From assembly GCA_900642245.1 (NCBI GenBank), contig CAAAJI010000038.1, forward strand, positions 1-12,924: DNA of 12,924 nt, given 5' to 3'. The notes beneath the pieces are model-generated. The model searched no databases. It saw only the letters and a list, made by a program, of their open reading frames with translations, and was not told the origin of the DNA. A program made the position numbers and the translations under genes. Source of the DNA: Fragilaria radians (taxonomy: Eukaryota; Bacillariophyta; Fragilariophyceae; Fragilariales; Fragilariaceae). Positions 1-8,134 of this stretch are shown here, piece by piece (the first letter of the stretch is position 1; each line of letters opens with the position of its first letter).

Positions 1-1419
1 GGGCCATCGGGATTTTATACTGTGAAATATTTGATGAAGGCTGTAAATGCTTCTCACGGATTTCGAATTGACATACTTGAACGTTTACCTACACCGTTTG
101 GATTGGTACGAAGTGGCGTTGCCCCGGATCATCCGGAAGTGAAAAACGCTCAAAATGATTTTACTGCATTAATGTCCGAAGATCACATCTCATTTTTCGG
201 AAATGTGAATGTCGGTGAAGACATTTCATTGGAAGAATTAAGAAAAGCTTATGACGTAGTTGTTCTTGCGTATGGGTGTCAATCAGATCGAAAACTCGGA
301 ATTCCGGGGGAAGATAACCTTTCCGGGGTGCTGAGCGCTCGCGAATTTGTTGCTTGGTACAATGGGCATCCGGATTTTACACATATCGGAGATATTGTCT
401 CCAAAGCTTTTCGGAATTCTCCAGAACAAGCTAATGTTGTCGTTATTGGGCATGGCAATGTTGCTTTAGATTGTGCTCGTATCCTGGCAAAAGGAAGCCC
501 TGGATTGTTTTCTACAGATTTAGTCTCAAGAGCCCTACCGGTCCTTGGAAACGGAGTCAAGTCGACAACGGTGGTTGGAAGACGTGGCCATATCCAGGCT
601 GCTTTTACAATTAAAGAATTGAGAGAATTAATTAAACTTGACCAGGAAGGTCATCGAACCACATTTGTCGTTTCGCAAGAAGAACTCGACAACGCAACAA
701 CACAATCCTCAATGAAAGAATTGGAATTACCTTCCTATAGACCAAAGGTCAGAATCAATCAGTTGCTTCGTAGTGTGGCAACTAATTTGCATGACACAAA
801 TCCTAAAACTATTTCATTACGCTTTTTACTCAATCCGGTTCAGTTTGAATCCAATTCGGTGAATGATAACGAACTCTCGGTTTTGATATGCGAGCGAACA
901 AAGTTAGAAGGTGAACCAGGAAATCAAATTGCCAGAGGCACAGGTGATATGGTCAGAATACCAGCTCAGTTAGCGCTGGTTAGTGTTGGTTACAAAGCGC
1001 TTCCAATCGCAGGATTAGATCCCCAATGGTTTGATGCTCAAAGCGGTCGAATGATTCATGTCCATGGAAAAGTTGACGGCGCCAAAGGCCATCTTGGCGG
1101 CTTGTATGTATCAGGATGGCTAAAACGAGGACCTACGGGAATCATAGGGACCAATATCACTGACGCTAGGGATACAGTGGATACAATAACTTTTGACCTT
1201 GAGCAACAACCGCCTAAGGGGTCCAACTTTTGCTTAGCCTCGACGCTGCAGGATCGCAATGTTCGTGTCGTGAATTGGGAATCCTACAACCGGATAGAAG
1301 CCTTTGAAATAGATCCGAATCGAAAGCGCTGTGTGAATCAGCCACGAGAGAAAATCCCAACGTATGAGGAGTTACTTAAAGTTGCTTTTGGTGCAGAAGG
1401 ATACAATGGTGATGAATAG
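1..1419 (+). CDS. FDXR: NADPH:adrenodoxin/ferredoxin oxidoreductase, mitochondrial type (5' partial)
   Basis: This flavoenzyme passes electrons from NADPH through FAD to a [2Fe-2S] ferredoxin, normally in the mitochondrial matrix for Fe-S cluster assembly and related reactions. The frame is open from the first base: the visible start GPSGFYT is the end of the N-terminal FAD-binding glycine motif, so the gene begins upstream and the later GTG or ATG codons are internal. LVRSGVAPDHPEVK (bases 103-144), the NADP-binding Rossmann motif GHGNVALDCARIL (448-486), GRRGHIQAAFTIKELREL (577-630) and VSGWLKRGPTG (1108-1140), followed by IIGTNITDA, all match adrenodoxin reductase in family order. The stop is TAG at 1417-1419. 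About 472 codons are visible with no intron, which leaves only the N-terminus and any transit peptide outside. The family is certain. Mitochondrial location is inferred from the family, because the targeting sequence is not visible. Confidence 0.95.
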   Translation, partial: GPSGFYTVKYLMKAVNASHGFRIDILERLPTPFGLVRSGVAPDHPEVKNAQNDFTALMSEDHISFFGNVNVGEDISLEELRKAYDVVVLAYGCQSDRKLGIPGEDNLSGVLSAREFVAWYNGHPDFTHIGDIVSKAFRNSPEQANVVVIGHGNVALDCARILAKGSPGLFSTDLVSRALPVLGNGVKSTTVVGRRGHIQAAFTIKELRELIKLDQEGHRTTFVVSQEELDNATTQSSMKELELPSYRPKVRINQLLRSVATNLHDTNPKTISLRFLLNPVQFESNSVNDNELSVLICERTKLEGEPGNQIARGTGDMVRIPAQLALVSVGYKALPIAGLDPQWFDAQSGRMIHVHGKVDGAKGHLGGLYVSGWLKRGPTGIIGTNITDARDTVDTITFDLEQQPPKGSNFCLASTLQDRNVRVVNWESYNRIEAFEIDPNRKRCVNQPREKIPTYEELLKVAFGAEGYNGDE

Positions 1420-2177
1420 AATGCATTTCCAAGCTCCAAGAGATGCATGTTTTCCTTAGTCCTTGGCTTGATTCGGCTGGAAGGAAATGTAATCATAAGC
1501 GATTAATGGCTCTGGAAAGCATGTGAATTGTAGACTGATAAAAGTAGAATAATCCTCATCTGAACGAACGTAAATGGTAAAATATTTCGGCAAGATTCTT
1601 TGCTGATTCAATTCTATTCACAAGCCTTGGGCGTGAGATAGAAGGAAAATTTTTTAAGCAATAGATCATTAAATCATCCGTCGATCCAATTTTGAATCCT
1701 CCGCTTACAATGTCCATCAATCCAATAACCTTCAACTATTTTTTAATCCATATTCGTTTAAAGCCTCCATCTATCTGACCACATTGCGCAAATTGAATAC
1801 CTTTTCCTTGATAGCTAACCATGACATCAACAATTGATTACTACCCATTGATAGGCCCTACAGTGCAAAGCCAATTTGCTATTCAAAAGAGGTTTCCAGT
1901 TTCAATAATTAAAAAGTCTAATATTCAGCAATAAGTTTCGCCAATAACCTACAACTTTTAAGTCAATGATATTCTCATATTGATTGCCGTCGCCTTTTAT
2001 AGGTACAGCTTCAATGATTTCCTGTGATAGAGTCAATCATATTGAATATAAGCAGTGAGTCAATGTTATATTGAATCTCTAAAGTAAATGGGCACAGGAG
2101 GCCACATTTCTAAAGCACCACAAGGATCAGACTTTGAACTATGGGTTAGAAAACAAAAAACTTACCAAGCCCTCCCC
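1420..2177. other. Intergenic stretch with no recognisable gene
   Basis: This is the 3' flank of the reductase gene followed by AT-rich DNA with stops in all frames. The only hint of coding ancestry is a plus-strand word QIEYL at 1789-1803. It resembles the IEYLG block at the end of gypsy reverse transcriptases and would sit upstream of element A in the right order, but five residues prove nothing. No tRNA, tandem repeat or conserved hairpin was seen. Confidence 0.5.
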
Positions 2178-2268
2178 ACTGACCACGGAAATTACAATAA
2201 CAGTGAGAAATTTTACAAAATGATTTTGTGGAAACAATGACTCAATTCCAATGCATAGAGTCTTATCT

Positions 2269-3083
2269 TATCAAGAGCAACTCAAAAGCAGAGAACTCAT
2301 GGAAAAGGTAAAGATAAGCCACACTACTCCATTGAAGGTGATGACGTTCAAAAAAGGGTAATCCACACTTCACAATCCTTAAGAAATCTCTTGGTGTCCT
2401 GGATATAGTAAGTACGCAGGACAAAACAGATCGGAACAATCAATCCGTAAAAGGATGACCTGGTCTGGACTGGTCCAATATATGGCCAAAATATGCAATT
2501 CGTGTCCCGTGTATAAATTTTCTAAAAGGAATCAAAAACGTGCCCTTGGGTCGCAGCCTTTATGGAATTAATTGGTTCCTTTACCATAAAAAAGTAAAAC
2601 TCAGGCATAGTGGGCACTCACTATATCTGATCCCGCGATTGGTTGGTTTCACATTGCCAAAGCTATAATAAATTGGTTATAGTTACCAGGATTTATCCCA
2701 CGGCTCACTTGCTATTCGTTTTTATTCTTTGACAATGGGGGCGATTTTAAACGTTAGTTCCTACAAACATTCGACAGTTATGTTATCAAGGCCCAGCCTA
2801 CCCTCAAGCATCTGCAGTATTTTAAAGAGTGTATAAGGTGTTTAATACAATGCTCAGTTCATTTGACCTAGAGAACAAGGAGTTGGAGGAAGGTATTTAA
2901 GTTCTTCTTACAATCGGCCGTGTGGGCAAAAAGAAGCACCTTCCATACTACCTTAAAGCATTGTCCATGTCAACTAGAGTATGCGAGAGACATGATCCAC
3001 AATTCGGTTTTTATAATCATAACTGGGATCGCATAAGTAGACGTAAGCAACATTTATTTAATTTGCCTTATGATAATGATTAA
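2269..3083 (+). pseudogene. Integrase pseudogene of element A
   Basis: This was once the DDE integrase that inserts retrotransposon cDNA. It is now broken into at least five frame segments: 2269-2358 ends at TAA, 2358-2405 ends at TAG, 2425-2568 ends at TAA, 2611-2679 ends at TAG, and later pieces follow. The zinc-binding cysteine pair (CNSC) survives but the histidine pair is not identifiable. The DNGGDF block holding the second catalytic Asp is at 2731-2748. In the segment beginning PQASAVF at 2802, the place where families have ILERVHQ reads VF-stop-RVYKV, so the catalytic Glu codon is TAA at 2823-2825. No functional product is possible. Confidence 0.85.
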
Positions 3084-3341
3084 AATTAATTATCTTCTCT
3101 TTATGTCGTACATTTGCAATCTTGTAACCTCACGGAGACAATTCCTCAATGAGACATGGATAAATATGTAAATCATTCTCGAGCTACAAATCCAGACAAT
3201 ATCTCCATAGCCAAGGAACCTTGATTAAAATTGACCAAATTTCAGATTACATGTACACGTGCATCTATTTCAGTTTACAAAGTTTTTTCCAATGGAACTT
3301 GGATTTCAGGTACCCCTTGAATTTCCACTAAACAAAACCCG

Positions 3342-3581
3342 ATGGAATATAGTTCCACGGATACTCCTGATAGAGTAACATTGACCTTGCAATATGGTCA
3401 ATATCAATGGATTATCAAGCTAGAGAGAATCAATGTTCCAGTAATGCAATTAAGCCAAGAAGTCACAAATTATTCAAGGCACATCATAAATAACAACCAT
3501 GTTGACATGTCAGGGGCATGTTATGCCACACAACCTGAAACCATTACAGATGAAACCATCCTAATACCAGCTTTATTATAG
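3342..3581 (+). pseudogene. Open C-terminal fragment of element A pol
   Basis: This is a 79-codon frame ending in TAA. Residues about 11-32 contain RVTLTLQYG, an aromatic/basic stretch and KLERINV. This resembles the last block of gypsy integrases, usually a GTV-L-x-G turn followed by an INIRRI-P-Y-like strand. It lies about 260 bases after the NWDRISRRKQ block, which is where that domain belongs. The remaining 45 or so residues (Asn, Thr and His rich) match nothing I know. On its own it could be mistaken for a small gene. Its position and motif make it the surviving 3' end of the retrotransposon polyprotein. There is no independent evidence of expression. Confidence 0.6.
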
Positions 3582-4011
3582 GCTGGTCTCATTCAGAGAA
3601 CTCGATGAAAAAATGAATGATATGAACTTTTTTGATGCCAAAGTAAGTGTATGACAAAGGAAAGTCTCCTTGATTCATGAATATTTTCAGCCTAATGCAG
3701 TAAGAAGATGCCCATATACAGCAATACTGCAGGCAAATTACTCAATGTCAACTTTACTTCAAGTTTTGCGTTTTGTTTAATGTCACCACACAACAAAATC
3801 ATTGCCACATTTTGTGGGTGGTCTGGTCGTTAGGCGCGTCACATATGTAAACATCTGTGTAGAAGGATCATTGATTTTTATTCACATGAGAAAATGAGCC
3901 CCCCTCCCCCCCCAAGTTTGCAAGCAACACTCAACAACTCGATGTAAACAAGAAGAATTCACCTAAATCGATTATTCTTCAACCTTCGAAGCATCAAGAT
4001 TATTCGACTAT
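3582..4011. other. Flank of element A and upstream region of the sulfotransferase gene
   Basis: No coding region is seen. This stretch should contain the old 3' LTR of element A if it persists, and also the promoter and 5' UTR of the downstream gene. Neither can be delimited by eye. A pyrimidine tract lies about 100 bases before the start codon (listed separately). Confidence 0.4.
3899..3913. repeat. Poly-C tract interrupted by one T
   Basis: Six C, one T, then eight C. It is a homopolymer-like tract about 100 bases upstream of the sulfotransferase ATG. The minus strand is G-rich here, but it has only two G runs and so does not meet the usual four-run G-quadruplex pattern. It could be a simple sequence of the promoter or 5' UTR. 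Confidence 0.8.
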
Positions 4012-5610
4012 ATGTTTGAAGTGATTGACATGATGATATCCAGGATAAGCCATCATTTTTGTTTATTCCGACAATGCCAAAGGTGGATGATCGTTGTGGT
4101 TGTGATTGGAATCATGGCCATTGTGTACACATGGAATCCCAACAAATTCTTTTCTCGTGCTTCTTCTAAGGTAACGCGAGTTCGAACGCAACCACAACAG
4201 AAACAGATATTTGGATTTCCTTCTTCATTTCCATCATTTCTTTTGGAATCAAAATTGTACTCCAATTCGGATCTCATTAATCAAGATGGTGTTGTTCCAT
4301 CATTTTGGGATCAATCAAATCTTTGCAACGAAAATGGAGTGTGCGTCGATGTATGGGGTCCTTGCTTTCCACCACGGCAGACAATTGACTGGATGAATCT
4401 GACTTCTGTCGGGAATAAGTCTGGACTTCAATATGATTCACAAAGAAATGCTATCATTCGTTCGGAGGACATTACAATGTATTCAAATTTTTGTAGACCA
4501 GGTTTTCTGATCATCGGGCAAGGAAAATGTGGAACATCGTCACTTTATCACTACCTTGTAGAGCATCCTCGAGTACTTCCGGCTTCTGAGAAGCAAATTC
4601 ATTACTTCAAATATTATGCAAATTATGGCTTGAAGTGGTACATGGGTCATTTCGCGACGACAACCACATTTATGGCCAGCGGTGCTCTTATGACTGGAGA
4701 GGCTAGTCCTGGCTATCTCCCATATCCTAATGTTGTGAAGTTAGTAGAACAAAAGATGACGGGAACAAAAATTATTTGCCTTGGCCGGGATCCTCTGTCG
4801 AGATCCTGGTCTTCCTACCGTTACAACTACTTGAATCCTGCACTGGAAATCATGAAAATGGGAAAGGCCGCAAACATTCCAGGGAATCAAACTGATGAGT
4901 TTTATCAACAGTTCGTATTCAGTTTTGAAGAAATGCTACAAGCCGAGCTCATAACGCTTAGGCAGTGTTTGAATCCCGGTGGACCTGGAGAGCGAGGAGC
5001 CATCGTACGGTGGGGAAAAGAACCTTGGGGACAAAGAGCTATTACGAATCGTAAAGAAATGGGATTATCCCCTCTAATTGATTTGGATGGATCCTGCTAC
5101 GGTAATTTTGTGTCGAAGAATGTACCTCGTAAGCAATGGCAAGAATTAGTGGATGCAAATCCACATAAATTCTTGAATGTCCCTGCTCTTCATTTAGCAC
5201 AAGCAATTATCGGCAGAAGTCTATACGTTTACCCATTAGAATGGTGGTATGAGATCCACCCAAGAGAAAATATTTACTTTCTTTGCACCGAAGAAATGCA
5301 AGACATGAGTGGTGAACCAATCAATAAGGTTGCCAAGTTTCTGGGTCTCCCCAGTTTTAACTTCTCTCAAGTTTTGAAAATGGGATCTTACAACGTTGGA
5401 AATCACAAAGGATACGACCAGGCAACATCGTGGGAGACTGTACACTTGGAAGCGAAGAACAAACAAGGTGATTCAATAGGATCCGTCATGGAATCACCCG
5501 ATTCCATTCCAATATCTGCAGAGTTTCGTCTCGAAATGTTGCATTTCTTTGAAAGTCATAATGAACGTTTATTCCGATTGACGGGGAGACGGTGCAATTG
5601 GAATAAGTGA
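4012..5610 (+). CDS. Membrane-anchored PAPS-dependent sulfotransferase (carbohydrate type)
   Basis: The family transfers sulfate from PAPS to an acceptor, usually a glycan hydroxyl or amine, in the Golgi lumen. The 532-residue protein starts at the first ATG after an in-frame upstream TAA. It has a type II layout: about 24 residues with basic and aromatic side chains, one membrane segment at 25-41 (WMIVVVVIGIMAIVYTW), a stem to about 160, then the catalytic domain. The 5'-phosphosulfate loop GQGKCGTSSL is at 169-178, with Lys172 likely catalytic. EKQIHYF follows at 193-199. The 3'-phosphate motif RDPLSRSWSSY is at 259-269. TEEM (426-429), FLGLP (443-447) and the C-terminal HFFESHNERLFRLTG (511-525) then WxxK-like end match the GalNAc4S-6ST/NDST-like sulfotransferase fold. 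Stem cysteines at 105, 111 and 118 and sequons at Asn129 and Asn135 fit a lumenal protein. The gene is intronless. The substrate cannot be told from sequence. Confidence 0.93.
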   Translation: MFEVIDMMISRISHHFCLFRQCQRWMIVVVVIGIMAIVYTWNPNKFFSRASSKVTRVRTQPQQKQIFGFPSSFPSFLLESKLYSNSDLINQDGVVPSFWDQSNLCNENGVCVDVWGPCFPPRQTIDWMNLTSVGNKSGLQYDSQRNAIIRSEDITMYSNFCRPGFLIIGQGKCGTSSLYHYLVEHPRVLPASEKQIHYFKYYANYGLKWYMGHFATTTTFMASGALMTGEASPGYLPYPNVVKLVEQKMTGTKIICLGRDPLSRSWSSYRYNYLNPALEIMKMGKAANIPGNQTDEFYQQFVFSFEEMLQAELITLRQCLNPGGPGERGAIVRWGKEPWGQRAITNRKEMGLSPLIDLDGSCYGNFVSKNVPRKQWQELVDANPHKFLNVPALHLAQAIIGRSLYVYPLEWWYEIHPRENIYFLCTEEMQDMSGEPINKVAKFLGLPSFNFSQVLKMGSYNVGNHKGYDQATSWETVHLEAKNKQGDSIGSVMESPDSIPISAEFRLEMLHFFESHNERLFRLTGRRCNWNK

Positions 5611-6777
5611 CTTTGAAAATCGAGCGGATCTTGATGAAGTTGCTTGCGTCATTACGTCCCCTATCTTTCGGGGGGCACGTATTTCATGTTATCGTGGCAA
5701 AGCAACAAGATGTTGAGAGCTGGATGTAGAATCATACTTTTAGGTATTTGACACAAACTGGTAATGTCCTATGGTTTTACACAGAAACATGACTACCATT
5801 TCCCTTTTCCCCCTTATTCCTGGGAAGTTATCTCCCCAAGTCGTATTAAACACGACATTGTCACTACTTTTGTGAAAAATAAGTCTTCTTCGTGTAGTTA
5901 TTACACTGCGTTGCATTGACTCACCCCTGGTGTTAACGCTTTTCTAAGCGGGAACTATCTATGTGATGTCTGAAGAATACTTTGAATGCCGCATTCTATT
6001 GGAAGGGTAAATAGCGTTGCTGAGTTAGAGATCTCGAAAAAGCTTGTTCCGTGTATCAGCTAGTCACAAATCATGAAAGTAAGGTTTTCCTTGGATACTG
6101 TGTTATGATTGCCTGGCTTTGTTTGAAGGCAATGGCAATCGATTCATGCTAAAATGTAAACCTGTGCTAGGCTATGGAGAGACCTAGAAATACCGAAATT
6201 CAATCGTATTTGAAGTAGATAATTGCTTACATTTTATAATTTTTCGTCACGTCCCATGTTAAGGCTTCGCTTGAGATGCATGAAAAGCAATATTCAACAT
6301 ACACTTCATGAGCTATTTATCATAATCATAACTTTGTCATGGGACAGCGACCTCAAATTGGTTCATGCTCTTGACAGGAGGAATAATATTCCTGTAGTCC
6401 AGTAACACGTCATGCTATGCAAAGACGGCATCTTTGTATCGTCTCGACATTTGATTCTTACAACATTATAGCGTATCAATCATCCTTTATTTACAACTTC
6501 ATTTTTTAAGGCAGAATAGCCAGACGAATTGCCTTATTAAGGTTTTACACGTTATGAAGGAGACATGATATTGGAATTTTTTTTCAAAAAGTTAGCCGCA
6601 ATTGAACATCAGTAAAAAAATACATGAAGGCTTGATAAAGTTGAATTATTAGCTATCTTGCTATGTCAAAACCCATTTCGCTATGAAAATTAAGACTGTA
6701 ATACTAGGTAGTCACCTTAAAAAATCTTCTGATATATAAAAACGCATGTAAAATCCCTAGCATACATTTAAGCTACG
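5611..6777. other. Intergenic region between convergent genes, no recognisable gene
   Basis: This lies between the stop of the plus-strand sulfotransferase and the stop of the minus-strand gene, so both 3' UTRs must fall here. Stops are frequent in all frames. The longest open piece (around 6223-6405, plus) lacks a convincing start and has no protein-like motif. Apart from the hairpin at 5653-5681, nothing stands out. Confidence 0.55.
5653..5681 (+). other. Small GC-rich hairpin in the sulfotransferase 3' flank
   Basis: TACGTCCCC can pair with GGGG and ACGTA around a short loop (TATCTTTC), with a bulged C and extra Gs on the right arm. It starts about 43 bases after the stop codon, in otherwise AT-rich DNA, so it is probably transcribed. 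A role in 3' UTR stability or 3' end formation is only a guess. Confidence 0.35.
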
Positions 6778-7706
6778 TCATGTAGAGTTGCATGAAAAGC
6801 ATAAACTGCTCAGGAAGAATTCATGTATTTCTTCCCAAAGTGGGATCCTGGAAGAGTAGCCTGATTTTTCCTCATTCACTCCTGCATTTGAATGCCGTGA
6901 TGAACTATAGTTATCCACCTCTTTTTGGCCAATATCCAATTGCACGTTACGAGCTTCGGTATGTGGCGAATTCGTATTACCAATTTTATCTGTCATCCTT
7001 TTCCAATAACTATCTTCCTTGAATGTTTTTCCAGTGTGGCGATCGTATTCTCCTAAGTATAACCGTCTTTCGTTCACGTCCTGGTATTCTTCCTCAACTT
7101 GCAAGCTTAAAAGATGCGAATCTTCATCTTCAAAGGATACATGAGGATTATTTTCAAGATTCGTATCGTGCCTTGATCGTAATACAAAAATAGAATCGAT
7201 CTGATATGAATGTCGAGGTAAAAGACTTATTTTACGTACATTTCTACCAGATCTACCAGAGGATACTTCAACCATACCATCATAACGAATATCGTCTGGT
7301 ATGAATATGAAGGAATTATTAGTATGCGCTTTGGTAGAAGGATTTCGTGGTGATGATGTCACAAAGTCAGACGCAGATTCAAAAGAAAGGTCTGACTTGT
7401 TTGAAAGCCACTCTTGCAAGGTATCAGAAGAGGTAGGGAAAATTTCAGTGGAGCAATCACCGGTGATTTCGGTATTCTCGTCGTCTTCAAGTAATGGTTT
7501 GGAAATGCAGAACGAGGTTGAAATTAGCGATTCGTCCAAAATCGGTGCCAGCCATTGCAACTCCATTTCTTCAGACTTATCCCTGACAACAGTCATGAGC
7601 TCATCTGCTTCATCGATAGCCACATGATTGTTGTAATATACCATATTGTTGGATGAGTTATCTTCAATTTCAAATTTTGTGACAATTTCAGGTGTCGATT
7701 GAGGTG
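6778..7706 (-). CDS. Hypothetical protein, terminal exon of a minus-strand gene
   Basis: The exon encodes about 309 residues ending at TGA (6780-6778). An internal ATG at 7644 opens 288 codons, but protein-like sequence (PQSTPEIVTKFEIED) continues upstream of it in frame to the candidate acceptor at about 7707. This suggests the ATG is not the true start. The product is rich in Ser, Asp, Glu and Asn, with an acidic segment (DEADELM), Ser-rich stretches (SSPR, SSGRSGR), a charged middle (VEEEYQDVNERRLYLGEYDR) and a short hydrophobic, Cys-containing C-terminus (FFLSSLCFSC). I recognise no domain; the composition suggests a largely disordered protein. Shorter open frames on the opposite strand (6792-7022, 7301-7627) are taken as shadows. 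The gene converges on the sulfotransferase gene. Function unknown. Confidence 0.6.
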
Positions 7707-7832
7707 CTCTGGAAATCAGAACAATAATGTTTTTAGTTCAACCCTTAGGAACGATTCAAAAAATTCTATTCCAATAAAGTCCTAGATATGTTCCGTTGAG
7801 CGGAAAAGGCGTTGAGAGACTTATGCTCTTAC
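7707..7832 (-). other. Candidate GT-AG intron of the minus-strand gene
   Basis: The donor reads CAT|GTAAGAGC at 7833/7832, a strong GTAAG site. The acceptor region reads TTCTGATTTCCAGAG. Using the second AG (7708-7707) keeps the frame: the leftover T of the upstream exon plus CA gives TCA (Ser). Using the first, more typical CAG (7710-7709) would make T plus AG, an immediate TAG stop. The resulting 126-base intron is a usual size for small algal genomes. There is no transcript support here. Confidence 0.5.
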
Positions 7833-7980
7833 ATGTAATCTCAATCTTGATTTCGCAAGCCGAACCTTGAAATAAAAATGATTTAGCAGTTTCAGAGATT
7901 TTTAAAAACTCTACAGACGCGAGTATTTGAGAATCTCGCCGATTCAGAAGTTCACTACTGGTAGTCGTTGGCACTTGCGG
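7833..7980 (-). CDS. Candidate upstream exon of the hypothetical minus-strand gene
   Basis: The frame is open from just after a TAA at 7983-7981 to the donor at 7833. It encodes a protein-like stretch including SSELLNRRDSQILASVEFLK and FLFQGSACEIKIEIT. The only nominal starter is a GTG at 7974, unlikely to be a start in a nuclear gene, so this is probably an internal exon or part of a frameshifted copy. A poly-T run and CAAG just upstream (about 7990-7974) could be its acceptor. Phase 1 at the 3' end fits the terminal exon through the second acceptor AG. No domain recognised. Confidence 0.4.
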
Positions 7981-8134
7981 TTAAAAAAAATCCAGCTGCC
8001 AAGGTCATTCCAATCTTGATATTTTTATGGATATTTGGATCGATAAGAATATTCTGTAATCTTTCATTGAATTATCCTTCAACAAGGCTTGTCGTAAAAT
8101 AATATTGTTGATCATCACAGTAATTGTATTTCAT
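7958..8134 (-). pseudogene. Coding-like segment upstream of the hypothetical gene, broken by a stop and frame change
   Basis: From an ATG at 8134 the frame reads 20 codons to a TAA at 8074-8072, then 38 more protein-like codons (ERLQNILIDPN, then a hydrophobic GMTLAAGFFLTASAND) to a TAG at 7957-7955. That TAG lies within the start of the next open frame, one base out of register. It may be an extra exon whose splice sites I cannot place, a sign that the locus is a decaying gene, or chance. Evidence is weak. Confidence 0.25.

Larger units (their letters stand above)
2178..3581 (+). mobile_element. Degenerate Ty3/gypsy retrotransposon pol remnant (element A)
   Basis: The order of pol blocks can be followed across several frames. 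A possible RNase H word TDHGN is at 2178-2192. The linker before integrase includes KSRELMEKVK (within 2269-2358). VIHTSQSLRNLLVSW follows at 2358-2402. The integrase zinc-finger half has RKRMTWSGL and the cysteine pair ICNSC (2425-2568). Core words are SDPAIGWFHIAKA (within 2611-2679), FFDNGGDF (2725-2748), SSFDLENKELEE (within 2802-2894) and AVWAKRSTFHTTL and YARDMI (within 2911-3033). NWDRISRRKQ begins at 3021, and VTLTLQYG lies in the final tail. Each block ends in a stop or shifts frame, so the element is dead. RT, protease and gag are not recognisable and no LTR could be delimited. The order matches Ty3/gypsy (RT-RNase H-integrase) rather than copia. Confidence 0.85.

Noticed and set aside
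279..560. Minus-strand open frame inside the reductase gene
   Set aside because: It is antisense to the Rossmann region of a clearly identified gene and has no motif of its own.
1056..1259. Minus-strand open frame inside the reductase gene
   Set aside because: It is antisense to the conserved VSGWLKRGPTG region and has no independent support.
3582..4011. Possible 3' LTR of element A
   Set aside because: No matching second LTR copy, TG...CA boundary pair or polypurine tract could be established by eye.
4053..4277. Minus-strand open frame over the sulfotransferase N-terminus
   Set aside because: It is a shadow of the membrane anchor and stem coding sequence.
4211..4396. Second plus-frame open reading frame within the sulfotransferase gene
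   Set aside because: It is out of frame with the clear gene and His/Phe/Asn rich as expected from a shifted reading.
5236..5466. Minus-strand open frame within the sulfotransferase gene
   Set aside because: It is antisense to conserved catalytic-domain codons.
6223..6405. Plus-strand open frame of about 60 codons
   Set aside because: It has no proper start context, no motif and low complexity in AT-rich DNA between convergent genes.
6792..7627. Two plus-strand open frames (6792-7022 and 7301-7627) opposite the hypothetical gene
   Set aside because: The minus-strand frame is much longer, extends through a plausible splice site and reads more like protein; the plus frames are mirror images of its Ser/Glu-rich codons.
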